From Thermodesulfobacteriota bacterium (lineage in GTDB: Bacteria > Desulfobacterota > Desulfobacteria > Desulfobacterales > JAUWMJ01): a stretch of DNA of 45,833 nt. The notes beneath the pieces are model-generated. The model saw only the letters and a list, made by a program, of their open reading frames with translations. It was not told the origin of the DNA and ran no database searches. The position numbers were made by a program, and so were the translations under genes. The stretch lies in NCBI GenBank assembly GCA_034189135.1, contig JAXHVO010000034.1, positions 1 through 45,833 on the forward strand. Direction: 5' to 3'. This document shows, one piece after another, positions 16,066 to 24,478 of this stretch. Position 1 is the first letter of the stretch; each line of letters starts with the position of its first letter.

Positions 16066-16995
16066 ATGCACAAACCGGCAAATTTATTTTTCATGGGCAA
16101 GGGTGGTGTGGGAAAATCGACCTCATCCGCCCTGTATTCTGTTTACCTGGCTGAAAAAGGATTTAAAGTACTGATGGTCTCTTTAGATCCCGCCCATAAC
16201 CAATCCGATATTTTTAGAAAAAGCTTTTCCGATAAACCCATGCAAGTAACGCATGCTTTTTCCGTCATTGAAGTTGATCAGGACAAATGGATTAAAGCCT
16301 ATCTTAAGGAAATACAGCATCAGGTCAACCGAACCTATTCCTATTTAACCGCATTTAACCTGGAAAATTATTTTAAGGTGATCAAGCACTCCCCCGGCCT
16401 GGAAGAGTATGCCCTTATCTTGGCTTTTAATCATATTCAACACAATTTTTCTGATTATGACTACCTGATTTTTGACATGGCTCCTACCGCGCTCTCTTTA
16501 AAATTTTTTAACCTGCCTGTGCTTTCCTTAATCTGGATCGAACAACTTTTGACGTTGCGGCAGGAAATTATTAAAAAAGGAGAAATGATCACTAAAATAA
16601 AGCTGATTAAAAAAGAAATCGAGCGGGATAAAGTGTTAAATAAAATCAGTGAAATGAAAAATGACTTTCAGACTTTAAAAACCGCCTTTGAAAACAGCGA
16701 TAGAACCAGGGTACAGCTGGTTTTAAACCCGGATGAACTGTCTTTGGCGGAATCGATACGTATTTTTCAAGGCTTGAAAGATATTAATATTGATGTCAAT
16801 CAAATTGTTTATAATAAAAAGCAGAATAGTTCTGCAGGAGATGAATTAAACAAGGCATTTGGCAAAACCCCGACAATCCATTTTCCCTATTCTGAAACAC
16901 CGCTCATCGGTTATGATGTACTAAAACAATATTTAAACAGCAACGATCGCCTGGTTGAAAAACAGTTGGATCGCATGTTGATGCCGTCAGTATGA
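16066..16995 (+). CDS. ArsA/Get3-like anion-transporting ATPase
   Basis: This 309-residue soluble ATPase is of the SIMIBI class. The deviant Walker A is GKGGVGKST (11-19), followed by the ArsA/Get3 switch DPAHNQSD and a DMAPTALSL segment. It is one ATPase unit, not the tandem of classical ArsA, and no arsenic genes are nearby. Single-unit relatives deliver tail-anchored membrane proteins (Get3) or have unknown roles in bacteria. A coiled-coil-like region near 160-200 is rich in Lys and Glu. The small protein gene two bases upstream is the likely partner. Confidence 0.85.
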   Translation: MHKPANLFFMGKGGVGKSTSSALYSVYLAEKGFKVLMVSLDPAHNQSDIFRKSFSDKPMQVTHAFSVIEVDQDKWIKAYLKEIQHQVNRTYSYLTAFNLENYFKVIKHSPGLEEYALILAFNHIQHNFSDYDYLIFDMAPTALSLKFFNLPVLSLIWIEQLLTLRQEIIKKGEMITKIKLIKKEIERDKVLNKISEMKNDFQTLKTAFENSDRTRVQLVLNPDELSLAESIRIFQGLKDINIDVNQIVYNKKQNSSAGDELNKAFGKTPTIHFPYSETPLIGYDVLKQYLNSNDRLVEKQLDRMLMPSV

Positions 16996-17146
16996 TGGGT
17001 TGCTCTGTTTCATTCCTTCAATTCCCTTTTTTTAGCTACAAAAACAATATTGACTCAAACCTCTTAAAATTGTAATTTCGAAAAGTTTGGGGACCTTGGT
17101 ACCGTATTTCCCCCTGCCGACTTTGCCGACTTCAAAGGAAGCTTTC

Positions 17147-17923
17147 ATGAAGATCCGCTGTATTATTGTAGATGATGAGCCACCGGCAGTTGATGAACTG
17201 ACCTATATACTTTCCAAAATTGAAGATGTTGAAGTGGTTGCTTCGTCGAATTCTGCCTTAAAGGCCATCAATGTGATAAGAGAAAAAAAGCCGGACCTGG
17301 TCTTTCTCGATATCCATATGCCGGTCAAAAACGGTTTTCATGTGGCCCGAATGATTTCATCCTTTGACCGCCCTCCCCTGATTATTTTTGCAACCGCTTT
17401 TGACCAATATGCGGTCAGGGCTTTTGAAGCAAATGCGATCGATTATGTTTTAAAGCCTTTTTCGGAAAATCGCATCAGAAAAACCATTGCGCGGGCAAAA
17501 GGCCTACTATCTTCAAACAGCAAAACCATCACCATCACCGAGCTGGACCGCCTGATAGAAAACATCGGTGAAGCCGACAAAAGGGTGGTTAGAATATCGG
17601 TGGAAAATAAAGGCCGTATTCTTCTTCTTGATCCGGAAAAAATCTTTTTTTGCCGGTCGAAAGCAAAAAAGCTAGTTATATATACCCAAAACAACCAATT
17701 TGTGTGCCACAGTGTTTCCACCCTTGGCAAACTAGAAACTATGTTGTTGCCGTATCATTTTTTCAGAAGCCATCGGGCGTATCTGGTCAATCTCTCCCGT
17801 ATCAGGGAAGTCATTCCCTGGTTCAACGGACGCTACCTGGTTCATATGTCGGACGAAAAATCGACGGAGATTCCGGTAAGTCGGAGCAGAGCAAGAAATT
17901 TTAAAAACAAGTTGGGAATTTAA
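17147..17923 (+). CDS. LytTR-family response regulator
   Basis: This 258-residue regulator has a receiver domain (1-120) with Asp9-Asp10, phospho-acceptor Asp55 in LVFLDIHMP and Lys103 in VLKPF, then a LytTR DNA-binding domain (about 155-258; FFRSHRAYLVNLSRI, IPVSRSRARNFK). It is the natural partner of the LytS-type kinase at 11434. ATG at 17147 follows AAAGGA by seven bases; a longer reading from 17087 lacks this. A zinc alcohol dehydrogenase starts 15 bp downstream, so the two likely share a transcript. Confidence 0.9.
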   Translation: MKIRCIIVDDEPPAVDELTYILSKIEDVEVVASSNSALKAINVIREKKPDLVFLDIHMPVKNGFHVARMISSFDRPPLIIFATAFDQYAVRAFEANAIDYVLKPFSENRIRKTIARAKGLLSSNSKTITITELDRLIENIGEADKRVVRISVENKGRILLLDPEKIFFCRSKAKKLVIYTQNNQFVCHSVSTLGKLETMLLPYHFFRSHRAYLVNLSRIREVIPWFNGRYLVHMSDEKSTEIPVSRSRARNFKNKLGI

Positions 17924-17938
17924 AGAGGCTGAAATACA

Positions 17939-18970
17939 ATGAAAGCAATGGTTTTAAAAAATATTTGCGATTTTGCTGAGAATAAACAACCCTTGGAAAT
18001 GGTCCATCTGCCTGATCCTGTTCCCGGCGAAAGGGAGATACTGGTTAAGGTTTCAACCTGCGGAGTATGCCATACCGAGCTGGATGAAATAGAAGGGAGA
18101 ACGCCGCCGCCTGAACTTCCGGTTGTGCTGGGCCATCAGGTCGTGGGAAAAGTGGAGAAAGTTGGAAACGGTGCAAAAAAATATAAGATCGGAGACAGGG
18201 TGGGAATTGCCTGGATTTTTTCGTCCTGCGGCAAGTGCCTATTTTGCCTCCAGGGGGATGAAAACTTGTGTAAAGAATTTAAAGCCACCGGGCAGGACGC
18301 CAACGGGGGGTATGCCGAATACATGACGGTTAAAGAAGATTTCGCCTTTCCCATACCCGATCAATTTTCTGATGTCCACGCCGCACCCCTGCTATGCGCC
18401 GGAGCAATCGGCTACCGTTCTCTGCGACTAACAGAAATCAGAGACGGACAAAACCTTGGGCTTACCGGGTTTGGAGCTTCGGCTCATCTTGTCTTGAAGA
18501 TGGTCAAACATAAATACCCAAAGAGCAAAGTTTTTGTATTTGCCAGAAGTGAAAAGGAAAGAATTTTTGCCAAAGAACTTGGCGCTGTTTGGGCAGGCAA
18601 TACGGACGAAGAATCCCCTGAAAAGCTTGACAGCATCATTGACACCACTCCGGCCTGGAAGCCTGTGGTGGAAGCTTTAAAAAATTTAAATCACAGCGGC
18701 CGGCTGGTGATTAATGCCATACGCAAGGAAGAAAAAGACAAAGACTACCTGTTAAAAATCGACTACCCGCTGCATCTATGGATGGAAAAGGAGATAAAGA
18801 GCGTGGCCAACGTGGCAAGTAGAGATGTCAGTGACTTCCTTGAACTGGCAGCAAAGATCCCTATAATACCTGAAGTCGAGGAATTTTCCCTGGAAGATGC
18901 AAACAAGGCACTGCTTGAACTGAGGGAAAGAAAAATCCGGGGTGCCAAAGTGCTGAGAATTGATGTTTAG
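17939..18970 (+). CDS. Zinc-dependent alcohol dehydrogenase
   Basis: This 343-residue medium-chain dehydrogenase oxidises alcohols or reduces aldehydes with NAD(P). Catalytic zinc ligands are Cys41, His66 and Cys153; the structural zinc is held by Cys97, Cys100, Cys103 and Cys111. The nucleotide-binding turn reads GFGASAH rather than GxGxxG, as in one known branch of zinc alcohol dehydrogenases. It begins 15 bp after the LytTR regulator gene and may be one of its targets or simply share its transcript. Confidence 0.9.
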   Translation: MKAMVLKNICDFAENKQPLEMVHLPDPVPGEREILVKVSTCGVCHTELDEIEGRTPPPELPVVLGHQVVGKVEKVGNGAKKYKIGDRVGIAWIFSSCGKCLFCLQGDENLCKEFKATGQDANGGYAEYMTVKEDFAFPIPDQFSDVHAAPLLCAGAIGYRSLRLTEIRDGQNLGLTGFGASAHLVLKMVKHKYPKSKVFVFARSEKERIFAKELGAVWAGNTDEESPEKLDSIIDTTPAWKPVVEALKNLNHSGRLVINAIRKEEKDKDYLLKIDYPLHLWMEKEIKSVANVASRDVSDFLELAAKIPIIPEVEEFSLEDANKALLELRERKIRGAKVLRIDV

Positions 18971-19025
18971 TAACGGTTCGCGCCCATTCGGAACAAAAAG
19001 GTCACACAATCTCTGTTCTTTAAGG

Positions 19026-19062
19026 GTTCACAGGTATTGCAGATGTGAACGCTTACCATTTT
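19026..19062. terminator. Candidate terminator between convergent genes
   Basis: GTTCACA (19026-19032) pairs with TGTGAAC (19044-19050), with a short T-run at 19058-19062. It lies between the convergent alcohol dehydrogenase and receiver-domain genes. The stem is only seven base pairs. Confidence 0.4.
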
Positions 19063-19070
19063 TAAGACAA

Positions 19071-19592
19071 TCATTTGCGCAGAATGACCGGTTCGGGTTC
19101 ATAGCTTCCTGAAGCGACCTGCTGCCAAAATTCTTTTTCGTCCTTTTGCCATTGCGGCCCGAATTTTTCAGTGAAAAAGCCGCTCAGGCGTTCAAACATT
19201 CTTCTTAAACTGGAACGATGTTCAAGGGTCAGAACGTCTTCTAGAAATTGGGCCATCTCCATCATTTTTTCCTTTGGGATATAAGCCCTGGCACCCATTT
19301 CGATCGACTTTTTCAAGCTTTCTGATGAAAGCGAATGAGCTGTAAGCATTACCGCAGGAAAACCAAGATGAACAGCGGCATTGAGTAAATCGAATCCACG
19401 AACACCCATGATATCAAGGATGACAGCATCATAGGTCCATGAACGAATCAGATGGTAGCCTGTTTCGTAGTCCTGTGCCCTATCCAGGACCAGACCGCTG
19501 TAGTCTTCAAGAAGATCCTCAAGAGTGTCAAGGATATCGGGCTCATCGTCCACCGCCAGAATTCGTTTGTTATTTAAGATAGATTCTCCCAT
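19071..19592 (-). CDS. Single-receiver response regulator without output domain
   Basis: This 173-residue protein has a receiver domain (about 10-125) with the acidic pocket AVDDEPD and phospho-acceptor Asp60 in AVILDIM. The remaining 45 residues are an unrecognised tail (MFERLSGFFTEKFGPQW) with no DNA-binding motif. AAGGAG precedes the ATG. Its partner kinase is not evident; the nearest are the LytS-type kinase and the hybrid kinase at 27486. Confidence 0.85.
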   Translation of the reverse strand: MGESILNNKRILAVDDEPDILDTLEDLLEDYSGLVLDRAQDYETGYHLIRSWTYDAVILDIMGVRGFDLLNAAVHLGFPAVMLTAHSLSSESLKKSIEMGARAYIPKEKMMEMAQFLEDVLTLEHRSSLRRMFERLSGFFTEKFGPQWQKDEKEFWQQVASGSYEPEPVILRK

Positions 19593-19704
19593 GGGAGGTT
19601 CTCCTTATTTAACCGTAATCAAATCATTTCTTCATATGATACGCTGGAACATTATATTACAGGTTACATGTCAATTGCGTTAACTTAAGTGATTTTTGAT
19701 TATT

Positions 19705-19792
19705 GAACCGCAGAATATCGAACAAGAAATGTCGAGTTACGAAGTGTTTCTCCTTACTTCTGCGGTTCGATATTCCTTGTTCGATATTCATT
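19705..19792. repeat. Intergenic palindromic repeat family A, copy 2
   Basis: The left arm GAACCGCAGAATATCGAACA (19705-19724) and the right arm ending in GTTCGATATTC share the family motif found at 4936-5034 in the opposite orientation. Together with family B it fills most of the 311-bp gap between the receiver-domain and ligase genes, where no gene is seen. Confidence 0.7.
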
Positions 19793-19826
19793 AATTGCTC
19801 GAAACTTAGAATAAGTTAACGACATT

Positions 19827-19903
19827 GAGTTGCGACTTACAAGTTGTATGAATAGGAAATAATCTTTTTTTATTACACGTAACGCGAAACTCGCAACCCG
19901 TAA
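19827..19903. repeat. Intergenic palindromic repeat family B, copy 1
   Basis: GAGTTGCGACTTACAAGTTG on the left and CGCGAAACTCGCAACCCGTA on the right form an imperfect inverted repeat. Related copies lie at 25413-25471 and 37605-37692. It abuts the stop codon of the acyl-CoA ligase gene and may act as its transcript end. Confidence 0.55.
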
Positions 19904-21562
19904 TTACTCCTTTTCTTTTTCAATCCGCCTGCGTTCTTCATCCCGGACTTCACGCCTGAGCAGTTTTCCTACCTTCGACTTGGGTAACATGTCTCTGAAT
20001 TCAATATAACCGGGAACTTTGTAGGGAGCCAATCGATCACGGCACCAATTGAGCAACTCTGCGCCGCCAACGCCCCTGGCATCCTCTTTCAAAACCACAA
20101 TCGCCTTGATCCGTTCCCCCACCTTTGGATCGGGGATGCCGACCACGCATGCGCCAATCACCGTGGGATGGTCCTGCAGAGTCGTTTCCACCTCTGAGGC
20201 TGAAACCCTGAAGGCCTTGTGCTTGATGATGTCGGCTGAGCGTTCCATATAGACCAGCTCTCCATCGGAATTAAAGCTGAGAAAATCGCCCATCCGGCAA
20301 TACACTTTATCGTTTATCTCAATATAAGTCTGTTTTGTTTCTTCCGGCTTATTGTAGTATTCCTTTATGGTATAGGGAGATGTAACCAGAAGCTCTCCGC
20401 TTTCACCCTGCGGAACCGGTTTTAAAGTATCCGGATCTACCACAATGCACTCCCTGCTCTTTAATGGAAAACCTATAATACCCGATTCTGATTTTCTGCC
20501 GATCTTGCTGTAAGTCACATGGCCAACTTCGGTGGATCCATATACCTGGTAAATCGGTACGCCGCAATGCTCTTTCCATCGCTGCGCCACTTCCTCGGGC
20601 AGAACATCCCCGCCGCAATAACAATAAACCAGAGAACTTAAATCGTATCGGTCAATCCTGTCATTTTCCAGGATCATCCGATACAGTGCCGGAACACCAA
20701 GTAGCCAGCGTACGTTATACCGTTGAATCGATTCAAGCACAGCATCGATCTGGGGTGCTGGCATGAGAATGGTCGTGTTGCCTTTATTCAGCCCGATTGC
20801 CATAAAAAGGCCCAGGGCCATGATATGAAAAAGCGGGTTGATGGCAATATAAACATCCTCGCCCTCTTTGAGATGTTCCCCGGCGACATCATCCGTTACA
20901 TCATTCACGTAAGAAGTCATTCCGATGTGATTCCCCGGCACTCCCTTTGGGAAACCGGTTGTTCCCCCGGTATAAAGGATGTAGGAGAGGTCGTTGGTTG
21001 GATCGATGGATACCTTTGACTTCAGGCGCCTGTGTTTTAATAGGGATTTGAATTGATGAACCCGGCTGTTTTTCTCTACCTTGCCGCTGGGGATCCTGTC
21101 AAAGAGTATACCCAGATATCTTTTCCACAGCGGAAGAAGGTCCGTCAAATTGGTTATAATGGCTCGTTTAAGTCCGGTGGTTTTGAAGGTCTCCTTTACA
21201 TAACAATAATTAGTATCCATGCAAATAATCGTCTGCGCCCCGGAATCCTTGATCATATATTCGATTTCAAATGAAGTATAAATCGGAGCCACCGGTACGA
21301 TCACAGCACCGATTCTTTGTATTCCAAGAAAGGCGATGACCCACTGGATACAGTTGGGTATGTAAATCATTATCCGGTCCCCTTTTTGAATTCCCATATC
21401 GGAAAGGGCGCCGGCAAAGCGGTCACTTAAATCTTTCAGACGGGCATAGGAAAAACTTTCTCCCAGATAAATCACCGCGTCTTTTTTCGGATAACGCTCA
21501 CACATCCTGTCAAATCGGTTGAAAGTCAGTTCTTGTTCTAATTTTATCTCTTCGTTTTTCAT
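19904..21562 (-). CDS. Acyl-CoA ligase (AMP-forming, FadD-like)
   Basis: This 552-residue adenylating enzyme activates a carboxylic acid to its CoA thioester with ATP. The phosphate-binding motif YTGGTTGFPKG is at 197-207, the adenine motif YGSTE near 345, the GD-containing hinge GDFLSF and RSADIIKHKAFRVSASEVE follow, and the catalytic Lys lies in PKSKVGKLLRRE. It is FadD-like, but the substrate (fatty, aromatic or branched-chain acid) cannot be decided. It sits on the same strand after the LIV-type transporter genes, which suggests import followed by activation. Its ribosome site is weak. Confidence 0.9.
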   Translation of the reverse strand: MKNEEIKLEQELTFNRFDRMCERYPKKDAVIYLGESFSYARLKDLSDRFAGALSDMGIQKGDRIMIYIPNCIQWVIAFLGIQRIGAVIVPVAPIYTSFEIEYMIKDSGAQTIICMDTNYCYVKETFKTTGLKRAIITNLTDLLPLWKRYLGILFDRIPSGKVEKNSRVHQFKSLLKHRRLKSKVSIDPTNDLSYILYTGGTTGFPKGVPGNHIGMTSYVNDVTDDVAGEHLKEGEDVYIAINPLFHIMALGLFMAIGLNKGNTTILMPAPQIDAVLESIQRYNVRWLLGVPALYRMILENDRIDRYDLSSLVYCYCGGDVLPEEVAQRWKEHCGVPIYQVYGSTEVGHVTYSKIGRKSESGIIGFPLKSRECIVVDPDTLKPVPQGESGELLVTSPYTIKEYYNKPEETKQTYIEINDKVYCRMGDFLSFNSDGELVYMERSADIIKHKAFRVSASEVETTLQDHPTVIGACVVGIPDPKVGERIKAIVVLKEDARGVGGAELLNWCRDRLAPYKVPGYIEFRDMLPKSKVGKLLRREVRDEERRRIEKEKE

Positions 21563-21631
21563 TTCAAATAATTCTTTTAGCCTTTAGCAAAGCTGAATAT
21601 TCCAGCTTTGCTATGCGGATATGCAAATGTA

Positions 21632-21904
21632 TTCACCGCAAAGTCGCAAAGACCGCAGAGGTTTAATATTCTTTTTTTGCTTTACGCTGAACCCCGCTAA
21701 CTGAAGCAGGATAAAAGGGTTGAAAGCAACAATGAACAATCCTGTTGGATAATAAAATCCTCCATAGCAACTATCCTGTCTGAACGTTAAAAAACCAACT
21801 TTTGCCACAGAGTGGTTGAGAATTTTTTTTTGCCGTTCTTCTCAACGGCAAAAAAAAAGGGTTATCTTTGCATTCTTAGCGTCTCAAGCGATGCGGGCGG
21901 TGAA
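21632..21904. repeat. Intergenic element with inverted TTCACCGC ends and a 15-bp hairpin
   Basis: TTCACCGC at 21632-21639 and GCGGTGAA at 21897-21904 are inverted ends of a 273-bp stretch. Next to them lie CAAAGTCGCAAAGACCGCAG on the left and TTTGCATTCTTAGCGTCTCA on the right, a pattern resembling the GCAAAGACGCAAAG-type sequences scattered in many genomes. Inside is a perfect 15-bp inverted repeat: T9-GCCGTT, a six-base loop, AACGGC-A9 (21823-21858). On either strand the T-run precedes the stem, so it is not a normal terminator. No gene is present in this 375-bp gap. Confidence 0.6.
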
Positions 21905-21937
21905 AAAAATATTTTGCTGCAAATACAGACTTCTCCC

Positions 21938-22684
21938 TTATACCCCAAAATAAGCCGAACGAACATCCGGGTTGTTCATCAACTCTTCCCGCGTTCCTTC
22001 CATCACCGCAGCGCCGTTTTCCAGTATAAAGGCATAATCAACAACAGGTAGCACCGGGCGGGCGTACTGCTCGGTAATAATGATGGAGATTTTCTTTTCG
22101 TCCCGTATCTCTTTCACTGCACGAACGAGCATGGCCTGCATCAAAGGGCTTAGCCCTAACAGAGGTTCATCCAAAAACAGTATTTTAGGCTGGGCCATGA
22201 GTGCCCGGCCAATGGCCAGCATCTGCTGTTCCCCTCCGCTTAAAAATCCTCCGATCCGGTTTTTCAGTTTCTTCAAGGCGGGAAAAATGGTAAACACATA
22301 GTCGAGAGTCTCCTTTGCCTGGGAAGGTGTGGCCAGGTATCCGCCGATTCGCAGGTTTTCCATCACAGAGCTTTCTTTAAAAATTCGGCGTCTTTCCGGA
22401 CAGAGGATGATTCCTTTTTTAGCCCGTTTGCTCGGTTTAAGATCCATAATGTCTTGATTCAAAAATTTGACCTGTCCGGTCAAAGTGATACGTTCTCCCC
22501 CGGACATTTCTTCTTTTTTCTTAATATCGAGCATAATACCCGAAAGGGCGTACATCAGGGTTGATTTTCCCGCACTGTTGGCACCGAACACACCTGTGAT
22601 TTGATTTTCACCGCACCGGATACTGATATTATTCAACGCGAGCATATTTTCGTAAAATACCATCAGGCCTGTTGCTTCAAGCAT
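21938..22684 (-). CDS. livF: LIV-type ABC transporter ATP-binding protein
   Basis: This 248-residue ATPase carries Walker A GANSAGKST (34-42), signature LSGGEQQ and Walker B ILFLDEP, with the LivF-type AIGRALM and TEQYA segments. It powers uptake through the permeases encoded upstream. GGAGGTG lies before the ATG, and the start overlaps the livG stop by eight bases. LivF-type proteins normally pair with LivG. Confidence 0.9.
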   Translation of the reverse strand: MLEATGLMVFYENMLALNNISIRCGENQITGVFGANSAGKSTLMYALSGIMLDIKKKEEMSGGERITLTGQVKFLNQDIMDLKPSKRAKKGIILCPERRRIFKESSVMENLRIGGYLATPSQAKETLDYVFTIFPALKKLKNRIGGFLSGGEQQMLAIGRALMAQPKILFLDEPLLGLSPLMQAMLVRAVKEIRDEKKISIIITEQYARPVLPVVDYAFILENGAAVMEGTREELMNNPDVRSAYFGV

Positions 22685-23465
22685 GATCCATCACCTCCTC
22701 AACATTTTCAGACCCGAAATATGCTTCTTTAACCCGTTCGTCCGCCATCACCTCTTCCGATGTACCTTCAATAAGCTTTTCACCAAAATTTAAAACCATG
22801 ATCCGGTTGGCCACTCGAAACAGTTCCCGTAACCTGTGCTCAATCATGATCAGGGTGATTCCGTCCATCTGGAGGCGTTCAATAAGTGGCACCATGCTTG
22901 CGATTTCGCTCATGGAAAGACCTGAGAAAATTTCATCGCAGATAATAAGATCGGGCTTTAGGGCAAGACACCTGGCAAGCTCCAGTCGTTTAAGGTATCC
23001 TGTCGGCAGGGCAGAGGTTATTTTATATGGAACAAACGAATCCCTTTCAAAGCCGATCTCTTCTAAGATATCAATGCTCACGGTGTTCCTGTCACCAAGC
23101 TTTCCACCGCCCCGCCAGCCTCCGGTTCGCTTTGCACGAGGAGAAAACAGCGGGATAACCAGGTTCTTATACGCAGGTAAGGTGTAATAGGGTCGCATTA
23201 TCTGGAAGGTCCTGGTCACTCCCATATCGGCAATTTTGTGCGGCGCCTTGCTGGTGATATCTTTTCCGCGAAAAAAGACCCTGCCCGAGGATGCCTTAAT
23301 AAAACCGGTGATGCAGTTGACCACGGTGGTCTTTCCGGACCCGTTGGGACCGATAATCCCCAATATTTCTCCTTCGTAAACATCGAAACTGACTCTGTTT
23401 AAAGCAATAATCCCACCAAAGGTTTTGGTTACTTCCTGCACTGTAAGAATCGGATCTACGGTCAT
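22677..23465 (-). CDS. livG: LIV-type ABC transporter ATP-binding protein with divergent signature loop
   Basis: This 262-residue ATPase has a normal Walker A (GPNGSGKTT) and H-loop (MIEHRL). The ABC signature usually read as LSYGQQRR or LPLGQQRR is LPTGYLKRLE, and Walker B reads IICDEIFSGLS with Ile in place of the usual Pro. Some LIV-family proteins show similar changes, so it need not be inactive. ATG at 23465 was chosen: it overlaps the livM stop as ATGA and follows AAAGGTGG. A GTG start at 23477 is possible. Confidence 0.85.
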   Translation of the reverse strand: MTVDPILTVQEVTKTFGGIIALNRVSFDVYEGEILGIIGPNGSGKTTVVNCITGFIKASSGRVFFRGKDITSKAPHKIADMGVTRTFQIMRPYYTLPAYKNLVIPLFSPRAKRTGGWRGGGKLGDRNTVSIDILEEIGFERDSFVPYKITSALPTGYLKRLELARCLALKPDLIICDEIFSGLSMSEIASMVPLIERLQMDGITLIMIEHRLRELFRVANRIMVLNFGEKLIEGTSEEVMADERVKEAYFGSENVEEVMDHA

Positions 23466-24478
23466 ACTTTTGTCCACCTTTCAAACTGATGATATTTTCG
23501 CTGTCCATAAACCATGATTCCTTCACTTTTAAAAACGATGAAACCCACCAGGATGATGGAATAGAAAACGATTCGAAGCGTTCCAAAATCCCGCAGCAGT
23601 TCGGAAATAGGGACTAAAATCATGCAGCCGATAATCGGACCCACCAGCGTTCCTCCACCACCTATCACTGTGGCTGCAATTGGTAGAATTGAAAAATCAA
23701 GCGCAAACTGAGAAATACCTGACCACATATAGATGTGGACCAGACATGCGCCACTCAAACAGCCCATGGCCGAAGCGATAAAAACAGCCATGGCTTTAAT
23801 ACGAGTGATGTCCATTCCCGATGCCTTGATTGCCTGATCGTTGTCTTTAACGCCGCGAAAAACAAGACCGATATCCATATTCACCAGTCGTCTGATCCCA
23901 AAGAGAAAAAGGAGAGTCACCCCGATAACGAAGTACTGCTCAATCCAGTTGCTGGAAAAGCCGTCAATGCCGATAATACCGTCCGTGCCACCGAGAATAT
24001 CAAACGCCTCAATAACCCGGGCGGAAAACAAAGGATACATGAGACTGACGATGGCAAAATAAACCCCTCTTAACGGAAGGCAGGGAAGTAAAAGCAGGGT
24101 GCATACACTGGCACCTACCACGGTAGCCAGGGGAATCGTTAGCAAAGGAGACAAACCGAATGACGTATTGAGTATGGCGGCCATATAGCCACCGGTCCCA
24201 ACAAAAAACGCGCCGCCAAGACAGACCAGACCGACGAAATGCGCCAGAAAATCAAAGCTTAAGGCCAGAAGCGCATATATGCAGGTAATGGTAATGACCC
24301 GCTGCCAGTACATCCCGGGCATCACCACAGGCAGAATCAACATCCCCAAAATCAGTACCAACCTGGGAGCGGATAAATAAGATAACTCGCGCCATGACAT
24401 CATGGCATAAATTCCGTCCGTGCGTACCTTTATCCCCCGATCTATCCTTTCTCTGCGACGTTCAGTGTTTTCCTTCAA
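23462..24478 (-). CDS. livM: LIV-type ABC transporter permease
   Basis: This permease of about 338 residues has multiple transmembrane segments and the family segments LALSFDFLAHFVGLVCLGGAF and ASGMDITRIKAMAVFIASAM. It starts with TTG at 24478, which overlaps the livH stop (TTGA) and follows GGAGG by seven bases. The N-terminus is unusually charged (ENTERRRERIDRG), so an internal start at the Met pair near residue 26 is an alternative. It forms the channel with LivH. Confidence 0.85.
   Translation of the reverse strand: MKENTERRRERIDRGIKVRTDGIYAMMSWRELSYLSAPRLVLILGMLILPVVMPGMYWQRVITITCIYALLALSFDFLAHFVGLVCLGGAFFVGTGGYMAAILNTSFGLSPLLTIPLATVVGASVCTLLLLPCLPLRGVYFAIVSLMYPLFSARVIEAFDILGGTDGIIGIDGFSSNWIEQYFVIGVTLLFLFGIRRLVNMDIGLVFRGVKDNDQAIKASGMDITRIKAMAVFIASAMGCLSGACLVHIYMWSGISQFALDFSILPIAATVIGGGGTLVGPIIGCMILVPISELLRDFGTLRIVFYSIILVGFIVFKSEGIMVYGQRKYHQFERWTKV

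Noticed and set aside
16066-16995. Arsenic resistance role for the ArsA-like ATPase
   Set aside because: No arsB, arsC, arsR or arsD gene is nearby and the protein has only one ATPase unit.
21823-21858. Intrinsic terminator reading of the T9-GCCGTT/AACGGC-A9 hairpin
   Set aside because: On both strands the T-run precedes the stem and an A-run follows it, so it lacks the U-tract required after the stem.
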